From Diphasiastrum complanatum (lineage: Eukaryota; Streptophyta; Lycopodiopsida; Lycopodiales; Lycopodiaceae), in contig CM055094.1 of NCBI GenBank assembly GCA_029204225.1, forward strand, positions 23,365,987 to 23,429,986: DNA of 64,000 nt, given 5' to 3'. The position numbers and the translations under genes are program-made. Under the pieces are notes generated by a model, which searched no databases, had not been told where the DNA came from, and saw only the letters and a program-made list of their open reading frames with translations. This document shows positions 45,034 through 55,469 of the stretch, one piece after another. Within the stretch, counting starts at the first letter, position 1. Every line of letters begins with the position of its first letter.

Positions 45034-45708
45034 TGTCACATGTACTTTGAATCCCTTTGCCCAATGTATGATAAATTGTAATTATTAAATTGTAAATGGC
45101 TAAGTCACCGGCTTGTGGAGACAATTGTAAATTGCAATGTAAATATTTGTTATAGTGACTAAATACGAGATGGCCAAGGGGGTATTGGGTCTCATGAGAG
45201 TCTGCTGGACTGACCTCCTAAATAGGAAGGGTTGACCGGTCAACATGACATGTGTCATATGCTCACTGGGACACTTGGTCCAATGCATGAGTGACACTTG
45301 TCGGGATGGTCAATGGACGGGTCAATAGGACATGTGTCATATGCTCATTGGGACACTTGGTCCAATGCATGGGTGACACGTGTCAGACTGTCCACCTACT
45401 AGCTTGCCTATGTGTCAGGGTACTGCCAAGTGGCAAGTGTCGGATGTGCATGGAGTTTGCCATGTGTCGACGTTAGGATCTGTCAGGGTTAAGAGGTGTT
45501 TGAGGGGATATAGGACGAGCCTTGTCAGGCATTCCTCATTATGATTATGATTATGGTATTCCTATGTAGCTATGGTTGGGAGGAGACTTGCAGCAGAGCT
45601 CTCATGCTTGCTTGTTGATCTATGTACATTTGCTTGAGATTAATAAAGTGACGGATTTGCTGGGTAATTCTGTGTATTCAGTTAGGGTTTGTGAGCTTGT
45701 GTGCAACA
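45034..45708 (+). repeat. 5' LTR of Gypsy N
   Basis: About 675 bp from TGTCACATGTAC to GTGTGCAACA, two bases before the primer site. It contains a duplicated 56-bp block and AATAAA-like GATTAATAAAGTG near 45640. Confidence 0.65.
45247..45384 (+). repeat. 82-bp-period direct repeat in the LTR of Gypsy N
   Basis: Blocks 45247-45302 and 45329-45384 share GACATGTGTCATATGCTCA, GGGACACTTGGTCCAATGCA and GTGACAC with a few changes. The motif GACATGTGTCAT is near-palindromic. The spacer is also rich in GTCAA motifs. Confidence 0.85.
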
Positions 45709-45710
45709 TT

Positions 45711-45723
45711 TGGTATCAGAGCC
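45711..45723 (+). other. Primer-binding site of Gypsy N
   Basis: TGGTATCAGAGCC, a perfect initiator tRNA-Met type site. Confidence 0.93.
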
Positions 45724-46323
45724 AGGTTACTTTCAAGACTTGTGTGGGATTTGGCATCTTCAGTTAGGGCTTGGAGATTCTTGGAGAGCCAGCGCCCTAC
45801 TGTAGGTGATATGTTGGTAGGTTTATAGCCCATAAGATAGCAGATTGAAGCTCTATGGTGGATTGCTGATCTTCTGACAGCCTTTGAGTATTTTCTACTA
45901 CGCGGCTTGATTATTCTCTTCGCTTTTGTGAAAATCCAGCCCACATAGGATTTGTAAATCTATTTGTAACTTCTTCAATACTCAGTATTTTTCAGATCTA
46001 TCAGTTGCAATAAGCTTCTTGTCACTGGTAGGGTAAGGCTTTTCGCCTTCTGATTCGGTGATCATCCATAGTTTTTTGCCAATCGTCAGTTTGAAACCCT
46101 AGTTTGTTGGTTTTTGGAGAAGAAGAGTCTATGTGTAGTTAGAACTTGGCTATAGGAGATCTATTCTATTCAGTTCTTCTAGGAGTTCAGGGCAACTTAT
46201 ATGTGTAGTGATTTGAGATGCTGATAGCTTGGTTTTGCTTTGTTTCTGCTACCTATTTTTTTGCTATGGCATCCGCAAGCTACACCAGTCAAGATTCACA
46301 GAGATTCACAGTTTTTTTGCTAT

Positions 46324-47290
46324 GGCCGAAGCTACTCTTAAGCTGATTTTTGAGCAATTCAAAGGTAAAGGGATTAGTGTTTCTGAGAGAGTTAGTGGTA
46401 TAGCTATGGAAGTAGAAAGGACATTGTCAACAGGCCATGAAGCTGACTTGGGGTTTTGAAAGAGAAAGCTACCTACTATCAAAGATTTAAAACCTCCAAA
46501 GTTCACTGGAGCAATATCTATGAGAACTACTAATGTCGTTGAGAATTGGTTGCAAAAGTGGGAGAAGGCATTCCAGATGTGTGGCATAGACGATGAAATT
46601 GAGATGATTGCTGAAGCCACATATCGTTTTCAAGAGTCAGCACAAAGGCGGTGGAGGAAGGTGGAAAAGGATGACCTAGTTCCAACCACATGGGAGGCAT
46701 TCTGGCAAATGTTTGCACAAAACTAGGTGCCTATGGATGAAGACAACAGAGCCATGCAACAATGGTCTTATTTGAAGCAGGGTAACTTGAGCATGCAGGA
46801 TTATGCAGACAAGTACCCAGAGGCTTTGTTACGCATTCCTCAAGAAGTTCCTATGTACATACAAATATTTCACTTTGTGGAGGGACTTCGAGAGAGTATT
46901 CGCCCTTTTGTGCGAAAGGAGCAATCTCATGATTTGCAGGGAGCCATACAGATGGCTTTGTATTATGAAGATGGAAAAAAAGGCTGGATCCTATTGCAGT
47001 AGCTGGTACAAGTGGTCAGCAACCTTGGGGACGCAAGGGCAAATGGAACAAAAAGAAAAAGTTTGAAGGTCAAACCAATCAGTGGCAAGCTAGGGGTGAC
47101 CAAAGGAAGAAGGGTGCAGGGGCTCCAAAAGGCAAAGGGTTGTATGGGCAGCCTAATGCCCAAAAGGGTCCTTTTGGGTCAGTGTCCTTCAATGTTGTCC
47201 CCTCAGGACCAAGAATGTGCAAAGAGGGAGAACCTCTGTTTTGGATGTTTGGGACAGCATAGGTGGACGGAATGTCCACGAAACTTGATG
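46324..47290 (+). pseudogene. gag of Gypsy N
   Basis: Starts MAEATLKLIFEQFKGKGISV. Stop after EADLGF, then the frame continues PTIKDLKPPKFTGAISMRTTNVVENWLQKWEKAFQM, YRFQESAQRRWRKVEKDDLVPTTWEAFWQMFAQN-stop and QWSYLKQGNLSMQDYADKYPEALLRIPQEV, YYEDGKK. This is the Gypsy capsid pattern (KPPKFTG, W-helix, DYxxxF-like). A frame break near 47000, then a basic stretch and zinc knuckle CFGCLGQHRWTEC at about 47240. Three stops or breaks. Confidence 0.85.
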
Positions 47291-47745
47291 CGGACCACAT
47301 ATAATCTTCAGGTGGATTTGATGAACCAGGGTGATGACCCTATGACAGTGGAAGAGATCGAGCAGGAAGCCAATCCAGATGTTCCATGCCTCATGAATGT
47401 TTTGGTGGTCAGGAGAGTGGACACGGCTCCACCAATGCTTTTGTCAAAATCGGCTCGCCAAGGGAATCAATTTCCTAACACTTCTCTTATTGTTATGCGA
47501 GGACAGTTGTGTGGTAGAGATGTTCAAGTTCTATTTGACACTGGGTCCTCTCATAATGTGTTGAATTTAACTTTGGTACGGTAGTTAGGTGTGAATACTC
47601 AACCATCCCAGTACCAGTACACAGTGGAAATGGCTGATAGAAAGGGTATAGAGATTTGGGATAAGAGGGTTGTGGGCATTCCACTAACTGTACAAAGTTA
47701 CACAGAAGAGTTGGATTTGAAATAACATGGCTTGCGCAGTTTGAT
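47291..47745 (+). pseudogene. Protease of Gypsy N
   Basis: MRGQLCGRDVQVLFDTGSSHNVLNLTLVR with catalytic Asp in DTGSSHN, then a TAG where a Gln would suit (R-stop-LGVNTQP), [21 protein letters not shown], and a frame break before [14 protein letters not shown], the second protease signature, in the RT frame. The part before the protease is an acidic linker (PMTVEEIEQEANPDVPCL). Confidence 0.8.
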
Positions 47746-48600
47746 GTGGTGTTGGGCATTTGTTGGCACATGATGCGGAAGCCACACATAGCTTGGGATA
47801 CTCATGTGTATGAGTTCCAATTTGATGGTGTGATGCATTCCCTTCGTGGTGAGCGGGATGTGCCTCCTAGACCGCTTGTTTCAGCTACGCAGTTGCGTAG
47901 GATCCATTGTGAGTACATGTGTGTTTGCTTTCTACTTGATATGTCTATTAATACTAGTCAAAGTAGCATGCAGTGTGTGCAAACCAATACTATTAATCAA
48001 GGGATTAGGAGAGAGTTTTCAGATGTGTTCATAGATGATCTTCCATCTGTTTTACCTCCTAAGAGGAATGTTGAACATAAGATTGAATTAATACCCGGAT
48101 CATGTCCTGTCAATAGACGTCCTTACAGAATAAGTCTTAAGGAGGAAGAGGAAGTGAGACGGATGGTCGATGATTATCTGGCCAAGGAGCAGATACGACC
48201 TAGTTGTTCCCCTTTTGCCTCTCCAATCATTCTTGTAGAAAAGAAGGATGGATCATGGCGTATGTGTGTGGATTATCGAGGTTTGAACAAGATAAGTGCT
48301 AAACATCGATATCCTATGCCACATATAGATGATTTGCTTGATGCCTTGTCAGGTGCCACTATGTTCAGTAAAATAGACCTGAAGAGTGGATACCATCATG
48401 TTAGAGTTCCTGAAGAGGATGTACACAAGACTGCCTTCAGAACTCGATTCGGTCACTATGAATATCTTGTGATGCCATTTGGATTGACTGATGCCTCAGC
48501 TACATTCATGATGATGATGAATGATGTGCTCAGACCGTATATGGGTAGATTTGTCGTAAACTTTGTTGATGACATTCTGACTTACAGTGCAGGTGAGGTT
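47746..48600 (+). pseudogene. RT of Gypsy N, 3' truncated
   Basis: Open frame with connector [120 protein letters not shown] with both catalytic Asp, then GEV and the LTR of Copia D. Thumb, RNase H and integrase are absent. Of chromovirus type by sequence, though no chromodomain remains to prove it. Confidence 0.88.
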
Positions 48601-49391
48601 TGACAAAATTTCCAGAATTCACACGTGTGGGGAATGTCCACAAGAGTGAATGATCTTAATTAAGCTTTGTGATTGGCACTATAACTTGATTCTAGATTGA
48701 TCAACAAAATTTAGTTCAGAAGAAATGGCTAATCCACAATCTAGCATGCTAATCAACATAATATAATAGCAATGATCAAAGAATGAAAAAATACAAGATT
48801 TCAATGTATGAGCATTAGCCTCAACACGAGTTAGAGAGAGAGAGCTAGAGAGATAACAAGCAATATTTGTTTAGATCCAAAATGACATGAGATAGCTACA
48901 AAACTTTGGTTCTTCATTATCAATTGTGTGGAGAGCTAACATATTTATGGAGATTGAGGTAGCTCGAGGTAGAACCATATCTATGCATTCCAAAATGACA
49001 TCTAAAGTGACATCTAGAGTCTATGTGACATTTGTCACTTGTCATGCATGAAATTCTACCAACTTTTTACAAGTGTACTAGTTCTAACTAGAAATGTCCA
49101 AATCATCATGCATGTGTCCAATAAACTTTGTGCATGCCTTGCATGTCACTATGGATCACTTACAATTAATGCATGTGAGTTGCCACGAGTTTCTACAAGC
49201 ATAATCATGCTAATTCTATGTTTACAAACTATATGCAAGTTGCATTTATCAAACTAGACAATACATAACCATGTAGCTCGAGTTCTATGTAGGCCAAACT
49301 TGGCATTTTGCATTAATGAGCTACATACTTGCATGGTACAACATTTGTAGCAAGCCAAGAAATCAATATGGATTGTTTTTCAATTTTAACA
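48601..49391 (-). repeat. 3' LTR of Copia D
   Basis: 791 bp, minus strand TGTTAAAATT...AATTTTGTCA, with a short GA stretch (48832-48846). The purine tract lies at 49392-49404 (minus strand TTTTTAGGAGGAG). Confidence 0.88.
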
Positions 49392-49408
49392 CTCCTCCTA
49401 AAAATGAT

Positions 49409-50898
49409 CTATATTGATTTGAACATGGATCTTGGTATAACTCCAAGGTTGGCTCTATGCTTGTTGAAGGAACTTTTGCTCAAAGGTTTGGTGAGCATAT
49501 CTGCAATGCAAGATGATGTGTCGATGTGCTCCAATTTGATTTCACCTCCAATGAGCTTCTCTCTCACAAAGTGATGTGCAACTTCGATATGTTTGCTCCT
49601 TGCATGGAATATTGGGTTGTTGGCAAGGGCTTGCGCTGAAATGTTGTCACACATGATCATAGGTATATTTTCTTCCATAATTATTTTTAGCTCACTAGTA
49701 ACCTCTTGATCCAAAGCACTTCCTTTGTTGTTGTAGTGAGCGCCTTGTACTCAGCTTCACATGATGAGAGTGATACAGTATCTTGCTTTTTGGAAAGCCA
49801 AGATATCAAGTTTCCTCCAAGATATATGACATAAGCACTTGTAGATTTCCGATTTGCTCTATCACTTGCAAAATCCGAGTCAGAATAACAAATAATAGAA
49901 AGATCTTCACTTTTATATAATAAACCAAAATCAAAAGTTGAAGATATATATCTAAGCACTCTCTTGGCCTTTTTCCAATGATAAATTGAAGGATTTTGCA
50001 TAGCCTGGCTCAACTTATGAATACTAAAGCTTATGTCAGGTCTAGTTATTGTGAGCCAAATTAAGGAGCCTATAAGACTTCTAAAAAGTGTGATGTCCTT
50101 GAAGGATCTTTCATCACCTTTGTTAGAGTCCTTTACATTTTGCTCCATAGGTGTTTCTATACTCTTACAATTCAACATATTGAACTTTTTTAACATTGAA
50201 AGAGCATACTTAGATTGACATATGAAAGCTTTATCTTTAAGAAAGTCAATCTCTAATCCTAGAATATAGTGTATTTTTCCAAGATCTTGCATCTTGAACT
50301 CTTTTCCAAGTGCACTCTTGGTTTCCTCAACTATCTTGATACAACTTCCTGTCAGAATGATATCATCAACATAAATAAGAAGGATGACAATATCTTTGTC
50401 AAAAAACTTGACATATAAGGAAGGATCATAGTTACTAAGATTAAATCCTAGTGAATCAAGAAAGGTGTTAAGTCGAGAATACCATGACCTTGGGGCTTGT
50501 TTTAATCCATATAAACTTTTGAAGAGCAAGCAAACTTTCTCCTCATCATGGATGAACCCAATAGGTTGATCCATATAGATCTCTTCTTCTAGATAGCCAT
50601 TTAGAAATGCATTAGAATCATCTAGTTGAAGAATTTGCCAATTGAAAAAACAAGCAAGAGAAATTATGATTCTAATTGACACCATCTTTGTAAGTGGGAC
50701 AAAGGTCTCCTCATAATCAAGTCCATATAGTTGAGCAAATCCTTTAGCACAAAGCCTAGCCTTGTACTTGTTGATTGTGCCATCTTGATTATACTTGACT
50801 CGAAAAACCCATTTGCAACCAATGGTATGCTTGTTGGATGGAAGATCCACAAGTTCCCATGTATTATTGGCCATCAAGGCATCATATTCTTCCTTCAT
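49409..50898 (-). pseudogene. RT-RNase H of Copia D
   Basis: 50898-49687 is 403 codons: TWELVDLPSNKHTIGCKWVFRVKYN, KARLCAKGFAQLYGLDYEETFVP, LDDSNAFLNGYLEEEIYMDQP, SLYGLKQAPRSWYSRL, ILLIYVDDIILTG with both Asp, KMQDLGKIHYILGLEIDFL, IGSLIWLTITRPDISFS, RVLRYISSTFDFGLLY, SDSDFASDRANRKSTSAYVIY, WLSKKQDTVSLSSCEAEYKAL. One frame change near 49700, then MCDNISAQALANNPIFHARSKHIEVAHHFVREK and the tail in 49714-49409. All catalytic residues I can identify in RT and RNase H are present; only the frame break and lost initiation stand against function. Confidence 0.9.
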
Positions 50899-50940
50899 GG
50901 CAAGGTACCATTACTTTGAGTTGATAGCATCATATACATC

Positions 50941-52073
50941 CTAAATTAAATAGGCACAATTAGTGGAGTTGATTTCCACTTGCTTTCCTCTATCTTCATA
51001 GGTAAGCCTTCTAGGCTCAAATTTTTCTCTTTGAGATCTCCTTGGTGAAAAAATTCGAGGTGACTCCTCCTCAAATCTCGGCCCCATCTCTCCATGATGA
51101 TCTTCAAGGGTGATGATTGGAGTATCTTTATGAGAATCTTTGAACTCAGCCTTCTCAAGAATGTATTTTTGATCTTCATGGAATATCACATCTCTACTCT
51201 CAATTGTAGTTGAGGTAGAGGGAACATAGATCATGTAAGCTTTCTTGTTGGATGCATATCCAACCATGATCCCTTTAACAGAATTAGGATCATCTCTTTT
51301 TCTTGTTTCCAAGGGCATATTAACAAAGCAAGTACAACCAAAACTCTAAGGTGATCTACCTTAGGTTTTTTCTTAAACAAGACTTCAAAAGGTGATTTTC
51401 CAGCAAGAGCATTGCGAGGTAATCTATTGCACAAATAGTTTGCATAATTTATAGCTTCACTCCAATTTTCAATAGGCAAAGAAGCTGCTACTCGAATTGC
51501 TTTAGCACAGTCACATAAAGATCTGTTTTTCCTCTTAGCTACTCCATTTTGAGATGGAGAATAGGCACAAGAAAATTCTCTCTTTATTCCTTCACCTTCA
51601 CAATAATTATGAAACTTGTTGGAGATATATTCACCTCCCCCATCACATCTTAAAGCTTTAACTTTGCAAGAAAACTGTTTTTCTACATAAGCTTTGAAGA
51701 TAAGGAAGTGATCAAAAACCATAGCCTTTGAAGAAAGTAGATACAACCAAGTGTATCTAGTAAAGTCATCAATAAAGGTGACAAAACATGTTGCACCACC
51801 AATACTTTTAGAAGAGGAAAAATATACATCTGAATGTATGAGTTCCAATGGACAAGTAGTATTTATAAAAGACTTTTGATATGGCTTTTTGTGTGACTTT
51901 GCAATGGCACAAGCCTCACAAGGCTTGAAATCTTTAGAAAGAGATTTTGGAAGACCAATAGCCTTCTCCTTCTTAACCATAGAAGACATAGATAAAGTTA
52001 GGATGTCCCAACCTTCTATGACATAGCTCCTCCTTAGATAACAAAACAACTTCACAAAGGCTTGCATTCTCAT
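50941..52073 (-). pseudogene. Integrase and linker of Copia D
   Basis: 52073-51231: zinc-domain remainder (CEACAIAKSHKKPY), Asp in LIHSDVYFSS, FVTFIDDFTRYTWLY, Asp in ALRCDGGGEYISNKF, and NGVAKRKNR, where the family-invariant catalytic Glu is replaced by Lys. Then NYANYLCNRLPRNALAGKSPFEVLFKKKPKVDHL. A frame change near 51310, then GIMVGYASNKKAYMIYVPSTS, ESRDVIFHED and the linker GPRFEEESPRIFSPRRSQREK to a stop at 50941. The E-to-K change alone would abolish integration. Confidence 0.9.
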
Positions 52074-52401
52074 AAGAATTCAACTTAAAAATTTCACCAA
52101 ATCTAGTTCCATCAGCAAGGATCTCATCTTTTCTCTTGATAAAACAAGTATTGGAGTTGAACTTTACATCACAACCATTATCAAGCAACTTTCCCACACT
52201 AATTAAGTTCTTTGTAAGTTTTGGAATGAAAAGAACATTAGAAAGTGCAAGAACTTTTGAAGAAGCAAGTTTCAATGGAATGTTGCTAATTCCTTCTATT
52301 GGACACTCATGATTACTAGCTGTGTAAATAGATCTCTTGAGTCCTTTGAAAGGTAAGATTGAGTCAAATGACTCCTTTGAACAGCAGTGAAGAGGCTCCA
52401 T
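51973..52401 (-). pseudogene. Protease C-terminal part and pre-integrase of Copia D
   Basis: Frame after the gag-protease break: SIYTASNHECPIEGISNIPLKL, LALSNVLFIPKLTKNLISVGKLLDNG, ADGTRFGEIFKLN, then LCHRRLGHPNF, the HxxxGH start of the integrase zinc domain, before another frame change. Confidence 0.85.
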
Positions 52402-53362
52402 TGTCTATGTACCAAGCTCCATCTTTCTTGAAAGGTGATGAAGAAAAATTGGACACCATAAGTGATCCTTCTCCATCACTTGCAACAGAATCTTCTTCAA
52501 TCTCTTTGGAGAGATTAGCTTGCTTGAGTTGGTTTCTATTCTTAAAGCAATTAGAGGCATAGTGCCCCTTTTTGCCACAGAAGAAGCACTTCACTTTTTT
52601 CTTCTTGGTTTTTGAGTTAGAGGGATGAGATGTATCATCCTCTTCACCATCTTGATCTCGATCTTTGGCTTTGTCTTTGTTGTATGCTTGAGAAAATTGG
52701 TTCTTACTCCTTCCTTTCTGCTTGTTTTTGACAAAGAGGGCCTTGTCACTTCCACCATGTTCAAGTTTGTTCATCTTGGAGAGTTTATAGCTTTGTCTAG
52801 ATTCTTCAGAAATAATAATTCCTTGGAGAGTTTCTAGATTAGGTAACTCCTCCTTAATAGCAAAAGTCTGAACAAGATTATCATAGTCATCTCTCAAGCC
52901 ATTCAGTATGACTTGAACTAGCTCAACCTGGTTAATGGTAACACCAACACAGGAAAGCTCTCTATGTAAGTCTTTAACTCTCAGAACATAGTTAGATGCA
53001 CTCTCTTCACTTCTTTGGAAACTTTGGAAAATCTGATTCCTAAGAGTGAATATTCTAGAAGTATTCTTTGCTTCATAGATGGTCTTTAGTGCATCCCAAG
53101 CTTCTTTGGCTATAGTGCAAGATCCTATCTCTCTCAAAATTTCATTAGATACATTCATCTTAATGAAGTGTAGAGCCATTCTAGCTCTCTTCTTATATTT
53201 AGGAATTTCAACCTGTGCTTGAGACTCCTCCTCAACACCAAGCACAATATCCGTAACATTCTGGAGAATCAAAACAGATCCCATTCTTAACTTCTAGATT
53301 GAGTAATTAGAAGTGTTTAGTCTTTCACTGGCTTCTAGAAGATATCCTCCCTGAGATGCCAT
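52364..53362 (-). pseudogene. gag and protease start of Copia D
   Basis: The natural start ATG is at 53362 (MASQGGYLLEASERLNTSNYSI), followed by TAG where the family has Trp (W in YSxWKxRM). The open part 53284-52364 then gives RARMALHFIKMNVSNEIL, AKEAWDALKTIYEAKNTSRIFTLRNQI, the zinc knuckle CFFCGKKGHYASNC and protease WYIDNGASS, where DSG has become DNG, before the frame ends. The Trp codon change is a G-to-A type mutation on the coding strand. Confidence 0.88.
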
Positions 53363-54119
53363 TATAATGAAGACTTCTTAGTTATTGGATCGACTTATGT
53401 TTGAGCTTGTTCCTATCAGACTTAGAGTTGCTACTCTCTTTCACTATAGGTATTTTCAAGGTTGAACTACCTTCCTATGTGAAACACTTGCAACTATATA
53501 TGAGATGAATCTCAAATATTCAACAAAACAAGTTATATATATCAGACACAAAAAATGGTTTGTGACACTTTGGCTGGTTTGAATCCTACTTTTGGCATGT
53601 GCGAAATGCTTCAAAATAAAACACTATTGACACTCAAAAGGCTCAAAGGGTGTTCAAATACTTTAAACTCAGTCTTGATCTACAATTTCTTGTGTTGGAT
53701 GCTCAAAACAATGAATCCAGAACAAAGTATAATTGAATCAAATCAAAATGTTGTCACTTGGATTTTGGACCTATCCCTATCCTCTTTAAGAGCTTATAAC
53801 TCTTGCTAGACACATCAGATTGATTTGGTTTCAATTTTTATGGAAAGTACAAATCAAATGCTTTCCATCAAGCTATAAGACTACTATCTCTGGATCTATA
53901 AGTAAGGAGAACAAAGGGACTGAAAAACTCTGATTTTCACACATGCGGAATTCCAGAATTCCATACTTCCTCAATTCAGGTCTAAAAATTCAGTTCAAGT
54001 CCGATTTGATCCAAATAAACTTCAGAGAAGGGTTAGAAAAAGTGTAAAACTGCTTTTTTGCTCGATTTAGCTCTCAGTTTCTTGTACAATCATAGTTGTT
54101 AGCATGCAAAGCTTAATGT

Positions 54120-54132
54120 GGCTCTGATACCA
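54120..54132 (-). other. Primer-binding site of Copia D
   Basis: Minus strand TGGTATCAGAGCC, perfect initiator tRNA-Met type, directly beside the LTR end. Between it and gag (53363-54119) is a leader without recognised coding content. Confidence 0.93.
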
Positions 54133-54849
<717 letters not shown>

Positions 54850-55315
54850 ATCTTGACTTTGAACTTTCTCTCCAAGAAAATGGAATTGAACTTCTATATG
54901 CTTAGTTCTATTATGAGTTCGTGGGTTCAGAGAAAGAGGTATGCAGCTCTGATTGTCGCACTGGAGTATTGTTGGACTAATCTGTGAGAATTGTAGATCC
55001 TGCAGTAGCCTCCTTAGCCAGATTATTTCCTTCACTGTTGATGAGCTACAACATATTCTAATTCTGTGGAGGACATACAAATGATAGTCATGAGACAATC
55101 CCAAACTTCTTTAGCTGTAGTGCAAGTACCTATCTCCCTCAAAATAATAGACATTCATCTTAATGTAGTGGAGAGCCATCCTAGCTCTCTTCTTATATTT
55201 TTGTACCCCTTGAAGAACTTGAGACTCTTCTTCAAGGCCAAGAACAATGTCCATCACATCTTGAAGTATCAAGATGGACGGACACCATCCTCAACTTCCA
55301 TTTTGAATAATTGAA
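54850..55315 (-). pseudogene. Copia scraps O: RNase H piece joined to gag piece
   Basis: 54850-55045 reads TVKEIIWLRRLLQDL, TILQCDNQSCIPLSLNP and NRTKHIEVQFHFLGEKV, a Copia RNase H block of another subfamily than D. 55066-55315 reads as gag (VMDIVLGLEEESQV, KKRARMALHYIKMNV, AKEVWDCL-like), similar to gag of D at 53100-53284. The order RNase H after gag on one strand with nothing between cannot come from one element and marks a rearrangement next to the broken LTR of D. Confidence 0.7.
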
Positions 55316-55469
55316 AGTGGACAATACAACACTGGTGATGTCTTTCGCTTGGCACTTGGAAAAGTGTGGATCTTTGTTCGCTTCCGTAAAACCAAGTGCT
55401 TATTATCCGCAAAATTTATCATTATTATTACTATTATTTTATCAAAATTGGAAGTCTCTCAATTGGTCG

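Larger units (their letters stand above)
45034..48600 (+). mobile_element. Gypsy N, LTR to RT, broken by Copia D
   Basis: LTR 45034-45708, primer site 45711-45723, gag, protease and RT. The RT stops four codons after the catalytic FVDDILTYS block, where the LTR of Copia D begins at 48601. The remainder is not found beyond D, because the far side of D is also truncated. Confidence 0.85.
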
